A stretch of DNA of 7,919 nt, from positions 41,421 to 49,339 of the forward strand of contig DEHS01000029.1 in NCBI GenBank assembly GCA_002352055.1, in the 5' to 3' direction. A model generated the notes under the pieces. That model did no database searches, was not told where the DNA came from, and was given only the letters and a program-made list of their open reading frames with translations. This DNA is from Legionellaceae bacterium UBA2794. Its GTDB lineage: Bacteria > Pseudomonadota > Gammaproteobacteria > Legionellales > Legionellaceae. Numbering within the stretch: the first letter of the stretch is position 1; each line of letters begins with the position of its first letter. A program made the translations under genes and the position numbers. Positions 1 to 5,683 of this stretch are shown here, piece by piece.

Positions 1-733
1 GAATCCGGCAACTTATACTGGTTTATTTACCCATATCAGAGAGCTATTTGCCGGTACTCCGGAATCGCGAGCCCGTGGTTATCAACCTGGGCGCTTTAGT
101 TTTAATGTTCGTGGAGGCCGTTGTGAGGCCTGTCAGGGTGATGGTCTGATTAAAGTAGAAATGCATTTCTTGCCCGATATTTATGTATCGTGTGATGTGT
201 GTCAAGGCAAGCGCTACAATCGCGAAACTTTGGAAATTCAATATAAAGGGAAGAATATATACGAAATTCTGGATATGACTGTGGAAGATGCCTGTCCTTT
301 TTTTGCTGCAATTCCCGCATTATCGCGCAAATGCCAGACTTTACTGGATGTGGGTCTGTCCTATATTAAATTAGGTCAAAGTGCGACCACTTTATCTGGA
401 GGGGAAGCCCAACGGATAAAGCTTGCTCGCGAGCTATCAAAACGTGACACCGGTAATACTTTATATATTCTTGATGAGCCCACGACCGGTTTACATTTTC
501 ATGATACCCGTCAATTACTCACTGTATTGTCCCGTTTACGAGAGAAAGGAAATACTATAGTTATTATTGAGCACAATCTGGATGTAATTAAAACAGCGGA
601 CTGGTTGATAGATTTAGGACCAGAGGGTGGCAGTAAAGGTGGACAAATCATTGCAGAAGGAACTCCTGAGACAGTAGCACAATGCAAAAATTCATTCACC
701 GGACAATTTCTTAAACCAATGTTAGACATTTAA
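1..733 (+). CDS. uvrA: UvrABC excinuclease subunit A, C-terminal part (5' truncated by window edge)
   Basis: UvrA is the dimeric ATPase that finds DNA lesions and loads UvrB in nucleotide excision repair. The reading frame is open from base 2 and gives 243 residues before TAA at 731-733, about the last quarter of a protein usually near 940 residues. Visible in order (numbered from the window edge): the conserved stretch NPATYTGLFTHIRELFAG; a zinc finger with C41-x2-C44 and C64-x2-C67 separated by 19 residues, as in E. coli UvrA; the second ABC signature LSGGEAQRIKLA; Walker B and D-loop LYILDEPTTGLH; and the H-loop IIEHNLDVIKTADW. The C-terminus FLKPMLDI matches the normal family end, so the gene is intact on this side. 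An internal ATG at 161 is not the start, because conserved UvrA sequence runs through and upstream of it. Identification is very secure. Confidence 0.98.
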   Translation, partial: NPATYTGLFTHIRELFAGTPESRARGYQPGRFSFNVRGGRCEACQGDGLIKVEMHFLPDIYVSCDVCQGKRYNRETLEIQYKGKNIYEILDMTVEDACPFFAAIPALSRKCQTLLDVGLSYIKLGQSATTLSGGEAQRIKLARELSKRDTGNTLYILDEPTTGLHFHDTRQLLTVLSRLREKGNTIVIIEHNLDVIKTADWLIDLGPEGGSKGGQIIAEGTPETVAQCKNSFTGQFLKPMLDI

Positions 734-742
734 TTAAAAAAG

Positions 743-766
743 TAAGCCCGTGGAAACAAGGGCTTA
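743..766. terminator. Bidirectional hairpin terminator between uvrA and the convergent hydrolase gene
   Basis: A perfect 7-bp inverted repeat, TAAGCCC (743-749) and GGGCTTA (760-766), encloses a 10-nt loop. It lies 9 bp after the uvrA stop and 5 bp beyond the stop of the opposing gene. Read on the minus strand, the stem is followed by a T-rich tail (CTTTTTTAATTAA), a good intrinsic terminator for the hydrolase gene. On the plus strand the tail TATTATTATT is less uniform but could still serve uvrA. Confidence 0.75.
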
Positions 767-771
767 TATTA

Positions 772-1863
772 TTATTGCGACGTTGCAGGCAGAAACTTGA
801 ATGCCGTTGTTGGTTTTAAGGATTTAGACACTTCACCTGAATAAATTTGTCCTTGAGCCATATCCAGTTTTAGAACAGGCGCACCTTCTGCGAAGTTTAA
901 TTGATGCAAATCAACCCAGAAAGTATTGGGTCTGGTTGATGAGTCAAAATAATAGATCAGATTTTTTTGATCGGAAATTGTTCGCCATATTGTAGATGCA
1001 ATATTAGGCTCGTTAGGAGTTGTTATTCCTAAAGGCACGCTCACTCCGCGCATAACACTCAAGACACCGGCTAAGGCTTGATTGGCATAGGAATGTTGTG
1101 GTACACCCTGAATGTAATTTTTGTCCAGGACTTTTGGAATGGCGTTGAGAAAAAATGAGGTACGGGCAAACCGATCCGCGGCTCGATTGGTTCCAGGTAA
1201 AAATACAGTTCCTCCAATAGACTGCCAATAAGTATTCAGAGCAAGTTGCTGGCTATAAATCGGAGAGTTAGTCATAACTTTAAATTCTTTTCCATGATGG
1301 GTTACTAATTTGCCATCGATGTATTCAAAAATGGCTGAATCACCAGTGGAATCAGATATGGAAAGGTGTAACTGGCTTGGCTTGCCATTTGGAAGTGATG
1401 GGGCAATGATAAAGAAGGGTTTTTCTTCCATACTTTTTACCGCTTCAACAACTGTTGCAAAATTGTCCAGAACATACTGTCCCCAAAGACTGATAGAGAT
1501 GGGTGGATGTTCTAATGCCTCTGTTCCATAAACGGATTCTGCAAGATAAAGCAGATTCATTACTAGGCCTTTTTCGTTCATACCATCGGCGCTGGCGAGA
1601 CCATACACTGAGGTCACTACACTACCATATTTAGATTTCCAGACTGGTGATTTACTTCCTGCCTCACCATTACGTTCTATTCCTCGAGGTAAGACCCAAA
1701 TTTCAGAACCCATATCTTCACTCCAATCCATAGAGCGGCCTGTAATCACGGTATTCTCTGCACCATCATAAACTGCCCGAGTACAGGCTTGGGTATTTTG
1801 TGGAGAAAATCCTAAAAATCCGCTGATTCCAATAATCAGTATGGTGGCTTTAAATCCGTTCAT
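772..1863 (-). CDS. Choloylglycine hydrolase / penicillin V acylase family Ntn-hydrolase, secreted
   Basis: This 363-residue protein belongs to the linear amide C-N hydrolase family (bile salt hydrolases, penicillin V acylases, some acyl-homoserine-lactone acylases). It has a hydrophobic signal peptide (about residues 5-20) ending in NTQA, with Cys27 next. Cleavage by signal peptidase I would therefore expose Cys27 as the N-terminal nucleophile. There is no lipobox, as position -3 is Thr. Other active-site residues keep family spacing: Arg43 and Asp46 in GRSMDW (16 and 19 after the Cys), Asn199 in MTNSP, and Arg231 in LPGTNRAADRFAR. GMNEKGL (94-100) is also typical. Length and export fit the Gram-negative periplasmic branch. 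A Shine-Dalgarno AAGGAC (1871-1876, minus strand) supports the start. The substrate cannot be told from sequence: N-acyl amides such as AHLs, penicillin V or conjugated bile acids are all possible. It is monocistronic, convergent with uvrA and divergent from lemA. Confidence 0.92.
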   Translation of the reverse strand: MNGFKATILIIGISGFLGFSPQNTQACTRAVYDGAENTVITGRSMDWSEDMGSEIWVLPRGIERNGEAGSKSPVWKSKYGSVVTSVYGLASADGMNEKGLVMNLLYLAESVYGTEALEHPPISISLWGQYVLDNFATVVEAVKSMEEKPFFIIAPSLPNGKPSQLHLSISDSTGDSAIFEYIDGKLVTHHGKEFKVMTNSPIYSQQLALNTYWQSIGGTVFLPGTNRAADRFARTSFFLNAIPKVLDKNYIQGVPQHSYANQALAGVLSVMRGVSVPLGITTPNEPNIASTIWRTISDQKNLIYYFDSSTRPNTFWVDLHQLNFAEGAPVLKLDMAQGQIYSGEVSKSLKPTTAFKFLPATSQ

Positions 1864-1896
1864 TTATCAAGTCCTTGTGTGATGGTTAACTCTAGG

Positions 1897-1902
1897 ATTA
1901 TA
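1897..1902 (-). promoter_or_regulatory. -10 element of the hydrolase gene promoter
   Basis: On the minus strand this reads TATAAT, a perfect sigma-70 -10 hexamer, 33 bp before the start codon. That would give a leader of roughly 25-30 nt containing the AAGGAC ribosome site. No good -35 hexamer lies at 17 bp spacing (TACACC there, TTACAC at 18 bp), so the call rests on the -10 box and its position. Confidence 0.5.
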
Positions 1903-1961
1903 GCCGAGTCTGTACAAATGGTGTAATCGCTGCATTTCTGTCTTTTTTAACATTTTCGAGC

Positions 1962-1967
1962 TATAAC
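1962..1967 (+). promoter_or_regulatory. Possible -10 element for the lemA-htpX operon
   Basis: TATAAC lies 33 bp upstream of the lemA start, in the short region shared with the divergent hydrolase gene. The -35 region at 17 bp (TGTCTT, 1939-1944) matches consensus poorly. Position and composition make it the best candidate I can see. Confidence 0.35.
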
Positions 1968-2000
1968 TTAGTAAGGAATCATAGTAAAGGGATAATTAAA

Positions 2001-2582
2001 ATGGGCACTTTTTTTATAGCACTACTAATCATCGCAGCACTTTTCTTCTTTTGGGCAATTAGTGTCTATAACACGCTAATTAGCTTGATAGAGTCTATTA
2101 ACAATAACAAAAAACAAATCGATATCCAGTTAGACCGACGTTATAAGGTTTTTGAATCTTTAATTGAAACAGTTAACAAGTATATGGATTATGAGAAAAC
2201 CACCTTAAAAGATGTGGTAGCACTTCGTAATCAGGCTCAAGCAGCAAAAGCTGCGGGCGATGAACAAGCTCGGATGGCAGCAGAAAATGGTATTTCCCAA
2301 ATTGCTTCTGGATTAAGTGTGGTCTTTGAACAATATCCTGATTTAAAGGCAAGCCAAAATGTCTTGCAGTTGCAGGAAGAAATAGTGAATACCGAAAATA
2401 AATTGGCCTATGCCAAGCAAGCGTATAACGACAGTGTTGAGCGCTATTATGCAAAGAAAAAATCCTTCCTCGAGGCCATTCTGGTTTCGTTTTTCCCAGC
2501 TGCGTTGGATAAAGAATTTATTTACTGGGGATTGCCAGAGGAACAAATTCAAATCAGGGAAGATTATAAAGTCAAATTCTGA
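2001..2582 (+). CDS. lemA: LemA family protein
   Basis: A 193-residue protein with one N-terminal membrane segment (about residues 3-22) followed by long amphipathic helices, the LemA fold. Diagnostic family stretches are present: YNTLISLIESINNN followed by IDIQLDRRYKVFESLIETV (about 23-62), then EQYPDLKASQNVLQLQEEIV and NTENKLAYAKQAYNDSV in the second half. LemA proteins are thought to be anchored in the cytoplasmic membrane with the helical domain exposed. Their biochemical role is not settled, but they are repeatedly found next to M48 membrane proteases, as here. The start is backed by AAAGGG (1986-1991) about 9 bp upstream. The stop lies 12 bp before the next gene, so the two are almost certainly co-transcribed. 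Length is normal for the family. Confidence 0.95.
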   Translation: MGTFFIALLIIAALFFFWAISVYNTLISLIESINNNKKQIDIQLDRRYKVFESLIETVNKYMDYEKTTLKDVVALRNQAQAAKAAGDEQARMAAENGISQIASGLSVVFEQYPDLKASQNVLQLQEEIVNTENKLAYAKQAYNDSVERYYAKKKSFLEAILVSFFPAALDKEFIYWGLPEEQIQIREDYKVKF

Positions 2583-2594
2583 GAATAAGAAACC

Positions 2595-3614
2595 ATGGCA
2601 ATTGCAGACTACCATGCCTCGGCAGGTGATTGGCGAGCACAGTTAAAGAAAAATCAGCGCAGGACACGTCAGGTCATTGCGCTGTTTCTTTTGATTTATT
2701 TGCTGGTAGGAGTGGTAGCAGATACAGTGATGATGAGTTCGATGCAGCCCAATCTTCCTATTGACCAGATTTTCATTGGGCTCCTTACCTTTAAATACAC
2801 CCCTGTTGCGACGCTTATAATGGTAGGTTTGGCAATTATTTCTCTATTGATCACCTTTACTCTATACGATCGCATCATGTTGCTTGGAACAGATTATAAA
2901 GAAATTACACCTGAAACGGCTCAAACCATACAAGAAAAACAGTTATATAATGTGGTTGAAGAGATGAAGGTCGCTGCAGGACTCAAATTTATGCCTAAAG
3001 TATTTCTCATCAATGCAGATTATATGAATGCATTTGCCAGTGGTTACAGTGAGAAATCCGCGATGGTTGCCATTACACGGGGTCTGATTGAAAAACTGGA
3101 TCGGGCAGAATTGCAAGCTGTAATGGCTCATGAGCTGAGTCATATTCGGCATCAGGATATTAAATTAACACTAGCTGTTGCGGTATTAAGCAATATTTTA
3201 CTCATAGTGATTGATATTTTATTTTATTCTATTGTGTTTAAACGAGAGCGCCGTGAAGATAATCGATTATTAATGGTTGTTATGGTCTTACGTTATGTAT
3301 TACCCATCATTACCTTATTACTTACTTTATTTTTAAGTCGCACCAGAGAATACATGGCTGATGCGGGATGTGTTGAATTGATGCGTGATAATGAGCCTAT
3401 GGCCCGAGCGCTGCTTAAAATCAGTCAGGATCACCAGCAGCATGCAGAACAATATGCAGAAGATTATGGCCAGACGCCACACGAGCAAGTCCGCCAGGCT
3501 TCTTACCTTTTCGATCCCTCGTCCATTGATCCAGTAAAATCCTTAAGTAGTTCGTTTTCTACCCATCCTTCAGTGGAACAACGATTAAAAGCCTTAGGAT
3601 TCAAGCGTAAATGA
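2595..3614 (+). CDS. htpX: M48 family membrane zinc metalloprotease, HtpX type
   Basis: HtpX-type proteases are inner-membrane, zinc-dependent endopeptidases that act on misfolded membrane proteins, alongside FtsH in E. coli. The 339-residue product shows HEXXH as H179-E-L-S-H183 within VMAHELSHIRHQD, the third zinc ligand E252 in SRTREYMADAGC, and the C-terminal family signature FSTHPSVEQRLKAL (321-334). Hydrophobic segments lie near 27-43, 70-90, 192-215 and 227-247, with two before and two after the active-site helix, the usual arrangement. The N-terminus is about 25 residues longer before the first membrane span than in E. coli HtpX (293 residues overall), giving a basic segment with KKNQRRTRQ. 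The ribosome site upstream of the ATG is weak (AATAAGA), so translation may be coupled to lemA. The pairing with lemA supports a membrane quality-control role. HtpX itself is a safe family call; orthology to E. coli HtpX is less certain. Confidence 0.93.
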   Translation: MAIADYHASAGDWRAQLKKNQRRTRQVIALFLLIYLLVGVVADTVMMSSMQPNLPIDQIFIGLLTFKYTPVATLIMVGLAIISLLITFTLYDRIMLLGTDYKEITPETAQTIQEKQLYNVVEEMKVAAGLKFMPKVFLINADYMNAFASGYSEKSAMVAITRGLIEKLDRAELQAVMAHELSHIRHQDIKLTLAVAVLSNILLIVIDILFYSIVFKRERREDNRLLMVVMVLRYVLPIITLLLTLFLSRTREYMADAGCVELMRDNEPMARALLKISQDHQQHAEQYAEDYGQTPHEQVRQASYLFDPSSIDPVKSLSSSFSTHPSVEQRLKALGFKRK

Positions 3615-3627
3615 GAAAAAATCTAAC

Positions 3628-3659
3628 GTAGCCCGTAATAGACGAAGTCGTATTACGGG
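3628..3659 (+). repeat. REP-like palindrome with GTAG head between convergent htpX and yadH
   Basis: The tetranucleotide GTAG (3628-3631) is followed at once by CCCGTAATA (3632-3640) and its exact reverse complement TATTACGGG (3651-3659). The inner bases GAC-GAA-GTC add three base pairs around a GAA loop, with one unpaired G at 3650. A 5' GTAG plus an imperfect palindrome of about 20-30 bp between convergent genes is the layout described for bacterial REP sequences mobilised by RAYT transposases. No run of T follows on either strand directly, so it is not a standard intrinsic terminator, although a T-rich tract lies about 10 nt beyond it on the minus strand. Only one copy is present in this window, so repetition in the genome is an inference. 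Confidence 0.55.
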
Positions 3660-3703
3660 AATGGGCAGGCACATGACTACTATCGCGTCTATAACAACCG
3701 CTA

Positions 3704-4477
3704 TTATTCTCGTAATCCCACACCTTTATTCAATAATACTAGATTAATTACAGTCAACAAAACCACCATGCTACAAATAATAACCATTGCTAAAGTCATA
3801 CTGACTTCCTCTTGGCCGATCATGGCGTGACGTAAAGCATTAACCATATATAAAATCGGATTTAAATAGGAAATTTTCTGCCAGAATGGAGGCAACATAT
3901 TAATGCTGTAAAAAACTCCTCCGAGATAAGTGAGCGGGGTTAAAATAAAGGTAGGGACTAACATAATGTCATCAAAATCGCGAGCAATCATCGCATTCAC
4001 AAAGCCGGCTAGGGAAAACACGGCTGAGACCAGTAAGACCACTAACAAAGTCATCGGAAGGTGATCAAATTCAATGGTCAGAAAAAAACTGGCGCTGAGA
4101 AACACCAGAAGTGCGACTATCAGACCACGCATTACACCACCTAAAACATATCCAAGCAACAATACCTCATTGCGCATGGGACTGATAAGCATTTCCTCAA
4201 TACTTTTTTGAAAGCGCAAACTAAATAATGAAGTAGATACGTTACCATACGCGTTAATGATAACCGACATCATGATTAAACCTGGAGCAATAAACATGGA
4301 GTAATTCACTCCTTGTATGTCACCTATGCGTGGCCCGATTAATTGGCCAAAAATTAAAAAATATAAAGTTGTTGTGATAACCGGAGGTAAAAAAACCTGA
4401 CTTGCAATGCGAAACATGCGCACCACTTCACGACGTACCAGGGTATAAAGGGCAATAAGTTGAATTTTAATGGCCAT
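3704..4477 (-). CDS. yadH: ABC-2 type transporter permease, YadH-like
   Basis: A 257-residue integral membrane protein with about six hydrophobic segments, closely resembling E. coli YadH (256 residues). Conserved stretches include FLPPVITTTLYFLIFGQLIG (29-48), APGLIMMSVIINAYGN, VPTFILTPLTYLGGVFYS and LPPFWQKISYLNPILYMV, all hallmarks of this ABC-2 permease subgroup. It should form the membrane channel of an exporter with the ATPase encoded just upstream; the transported substrate is unknown for this family. The start codon lies inside the last codons of yadG with an 11-bp overlap (4467-4477), which implies one mRNA and translational coupling. The ribosome site is weak (GGATTTGATT). The C-terminus GVGLRE is the normal family end. 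The gene is convergent with htpX. Confidence 0.94.
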   Translation of the reverse strand: MAIKIQLIALYTLVRREVVRMFRIASQVFLPPVITTTLYFLIFGQLIGPRIGDIQGVNYSMFIAPGLIMMSVIINAYGNVSTSLFSLRFQKSIEEMLISPMRNEVLLLGYVLGGVMRGLIVALLVFLSASFFLTIEFDHLPMTLLVVLLVSAVFSLAGFVNAMIARDFDDIMLVPTFILTPLTYLGGVFYSINMLPPFWQKISYLNPILYMVNALRHAMIGQEEVSMTLAMVIICSMVVLLTVINLVLLNKGVGLRE

Positions 4478-5381
4478 TTTTAATCAAATCCATAAAAAGC
4501 TCTTCCAAGCGATTAGTTTTATTACGCATGCTGTCCACTTTAATGCCATGCTGTGTGAGCACCGCGAATACTTCATTGAGGGCCAGATTATTATCTACCC
4601 GCAATTCAAATGTATTGCTATCAATCAGATTTGTCTTTATGGGCAACATGTCCGGCAAGAAATGAATAGGTGTGGTGGTGTTAAATATGAATGTTTGATG
4701 GCGCAAGGTTTGTAATAGCGCACTCATACTGGTATTGGTGACGATTCGTCCTCTGTCAATAATGGCAATATTCTTACATAACTGTTCTGCCTCTTCTAGG
4801 TAGTGAGTGGTAAGGATAATTGTTGTCCCTTCAGCGTTAGTACGAGTAAGGAATTCCCACATAGTCCGCCTGATTTCAATATCCACTCCTGCAGTTGGCT
4901 CATCAAGAATTAATACCTTAGGTTGATGAATTAAGGCGCGAGCAATCATCAGACGCCGTTTCATTCCACCCGAAAGATGGCGTACTTGAGAGCGTCGCTT
5001 ATCTGCTAAACCTAATTGGTCAAGCAATAAACTTGCACGGTCAAGAGCGGGTTTACGGGGAATTCCATAATAACCAGCCTGGCTCACTAAAATTTGTTCA
5101 CAATTTTCAAAAATATTTAAATTTACTTCCTGGGGCACAAGACCCAAACAGGATTTCGCCTGTTCCATTTGAGTATCGAGATCAAATCCCTGAATTTTTA
5201 TACTGCCGGAGGTTTTATTTATAAGAGTGGTCATTAAGCCAATGGTAGTCGATTTTCCTGCACCGTTTGCTCCTAGTAATGCAAAAAAATCACCTTGCTT
5301 GACGCTCAAATCAATGCTCTTCACTGCCTCTATCCCATTGGCATAGGTTTTAGATAATTTCTTAATTTCTATGGCATGCAT
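4467..5381 (-). CDS. yadG: ABC transporter ATP-binding protein, YadG-like
   Basis: A 304-residue cytoplasmic ATPase, close to E. coli YadG (308 residues). All nucleotide-binding motifs are present: Walker A GANGAGKST (37-45), Q-loop Q84 in VPQEVN, signature LSGGMKRRLMIARAL (136-150), Walker B VLILDEPTAGVD (156-167) and H-loop H193 in LTTHYLEEAE. The only visible deviation is Ala for the usual Pro in the Walker A GPNG, which should not affect catalysis. After the ATPase domain comes a roughly 90-residue C-terminal region ending in the YadG-like motif SMRNKTNRLEELFMDLI. It powers the exporter whose permease gene overlaps its 3' end. No Shine-Dalgarno is seen before the ATG: the 20 bases upstream are all A or T. 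The ATG is still the natural start by alignment to YadG. Confidence 0.95.
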   Translation of the reverse strand: MHAIEIKKLSKTYANGIEAVKSIDLSVKQGDFFALLGANGAGKSTTIGLMTTLINKTSGSIKIQGFDLDTQMEQAKSCLGLVPQEVNLNIFENCEQILVSQAGYYGIPRKPALDRASLLLDQLGLADKRRSQVRHLSGGMKRRLMIARALIHQPKVLILDEPTAGVDIEIRRTMWEFLTRTNAEGTTIILTTHYLEEAEQLCKNIAIIDRGRIVTNTSMSALLQTLRHQTFIFNTTTPIHFLPDMLPIKTNLIDSNTFELRVDNNLALNEVFAVLTQHGIKVDSMRNKTNRLEELFMDLIKNGH

Positions 5382-5407
5382 AAAATAATTATTTTAATAA
5401 AAAAATC

Positions 5408-5413
5408 ATTATA
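5408..5413 (-). promoter_or_regulatory. -10 element of the yadG-yadH promoter
   Basis: On the minus strand this reads TATAAT, a perfect -10 hexamer, 26 bp before the yadG ATG. The resulting leader would be only about 20 nt and would consist purely of A and T. No convincing -35 is seen at 16-18 bp spacing. Confidence 0.45.
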
Positions 5414-5534
5414 TACGATCTTTATGGCTAATCGGTACTGCTAATCTCGAGTTCGGTTGAATCGGAATATTATTTTCTGCAATTCCAGTAATTCGCTTTG
5501 GTTTAGAGAAACAACCTGTTCTTATATTTTTTAA

Positions 5535-5564
5535 TTAGCTCATTTTATTGAAATAGTGTATTAT
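5535..5564 (+). promoter_or_regulatory. Weak candidate promoter for the 5684-6805 gene
   Basis: TATTAT (5559-5564) is a fair -10 box, with TTAGCT (5535-5540) as a poor -35 at 18 bp. A second TATAAA (5584-5589) could act instead. In this AT-rich DNA such matches occur easily. No PmrA-type or CpxR-type site, the regulators known for many Legionella effector genes, could be identified with confidence. Confidence 0.22.
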
Positions 5565-5579
5565 AAATGGCTCAATTTT

Positions 5580-5639
5580 AGGCTATAAATCAGGCATGCC
5601 CATAAATAAACTCATGTTTAAATGAGATCTAACAGCCTG
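5580..5639 (+). other. Inverted-repeat-rich leader segment
   Basis: Nested or alternative pairings are visible: AGGCT (5580-5584) with AGCCT (5634-5638); CAGGC (5591-5595) with GCCTG (5635-5639); CTCAT (5611-5615) with ATGAG (5622-5626) around a 6-nt loop; and the perfect 8-bp palindrome GGCATGCC (5593-5600). A short T-rich tract (CTTTTTCT) follows. It could be a folded mRNA leader, an operator or chance. Arms of 5 bp are short, so the call is weak. Confidence 0.25.
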
Positions 5640-5683
5640 TCTTTTTCTATTCACTCAATTTAATTTTATATTCAGAGGAAAAA

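Larger units (their letters stand above)
5382..5683. other. Divergent intergenic region between yadG and the 5684 gene
   Basis: This 302-bp stretch is AT-rich and carries no gene I can support. It holds a -10 box for yadGH near its left end, weak promoter candidates for the rightward gene near 5535-5590, and a stretch rich in inverted repeats at 5580-5639. A minus-strand frame stays open for about 40 codons (5409-5531), but it has no ATG or ribosome site and is not called. Confidence 0.7.

Noticed and set aside
1013..1531. Open frames on both strands inside the hydrolase gene
   Set aside because: They lie fully within the well-supported 772-1863 gene, show no recognisable motifs, and are explained as frame shadows.
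1951..2000. Possible bidirectional operator in the hydrolase-lemA divergent spacer
   Set aside because: No inverted repeat longer than expected by chance was found between the two -10 candidates.
2343..2646. Open frames across the lemA-htpX junction
   Set aside because: They overlap two conserved genes in other frames and contain no family signature.
3660..3703. A second, inverted GTAG (GACTAC near 3676) that would make a REP doublet with the palindrome at 3628
   Set aside because: The sequence after it has no palindrome, so there is no second REP unit.
5409..5531. A minus-strand frame open for about 40 codons with a protein-like translation (contains FSKPKRITGIAENNIPIQPN)
   Set aside because: It has no ATG or ribosome site and overlaps the yadG -10 box. 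Its length is within chance for this DNA. It could be a decayed gene remnant, but I have no family match to support that.
5657..5673. A TTTAATTTTATATT stretch somewhat like the Legionella PmrA recognition pattern
   Set aside because: The match is loose, such AT strings are common here, and it sits against the ribosome site rather than upstream of a promoter.
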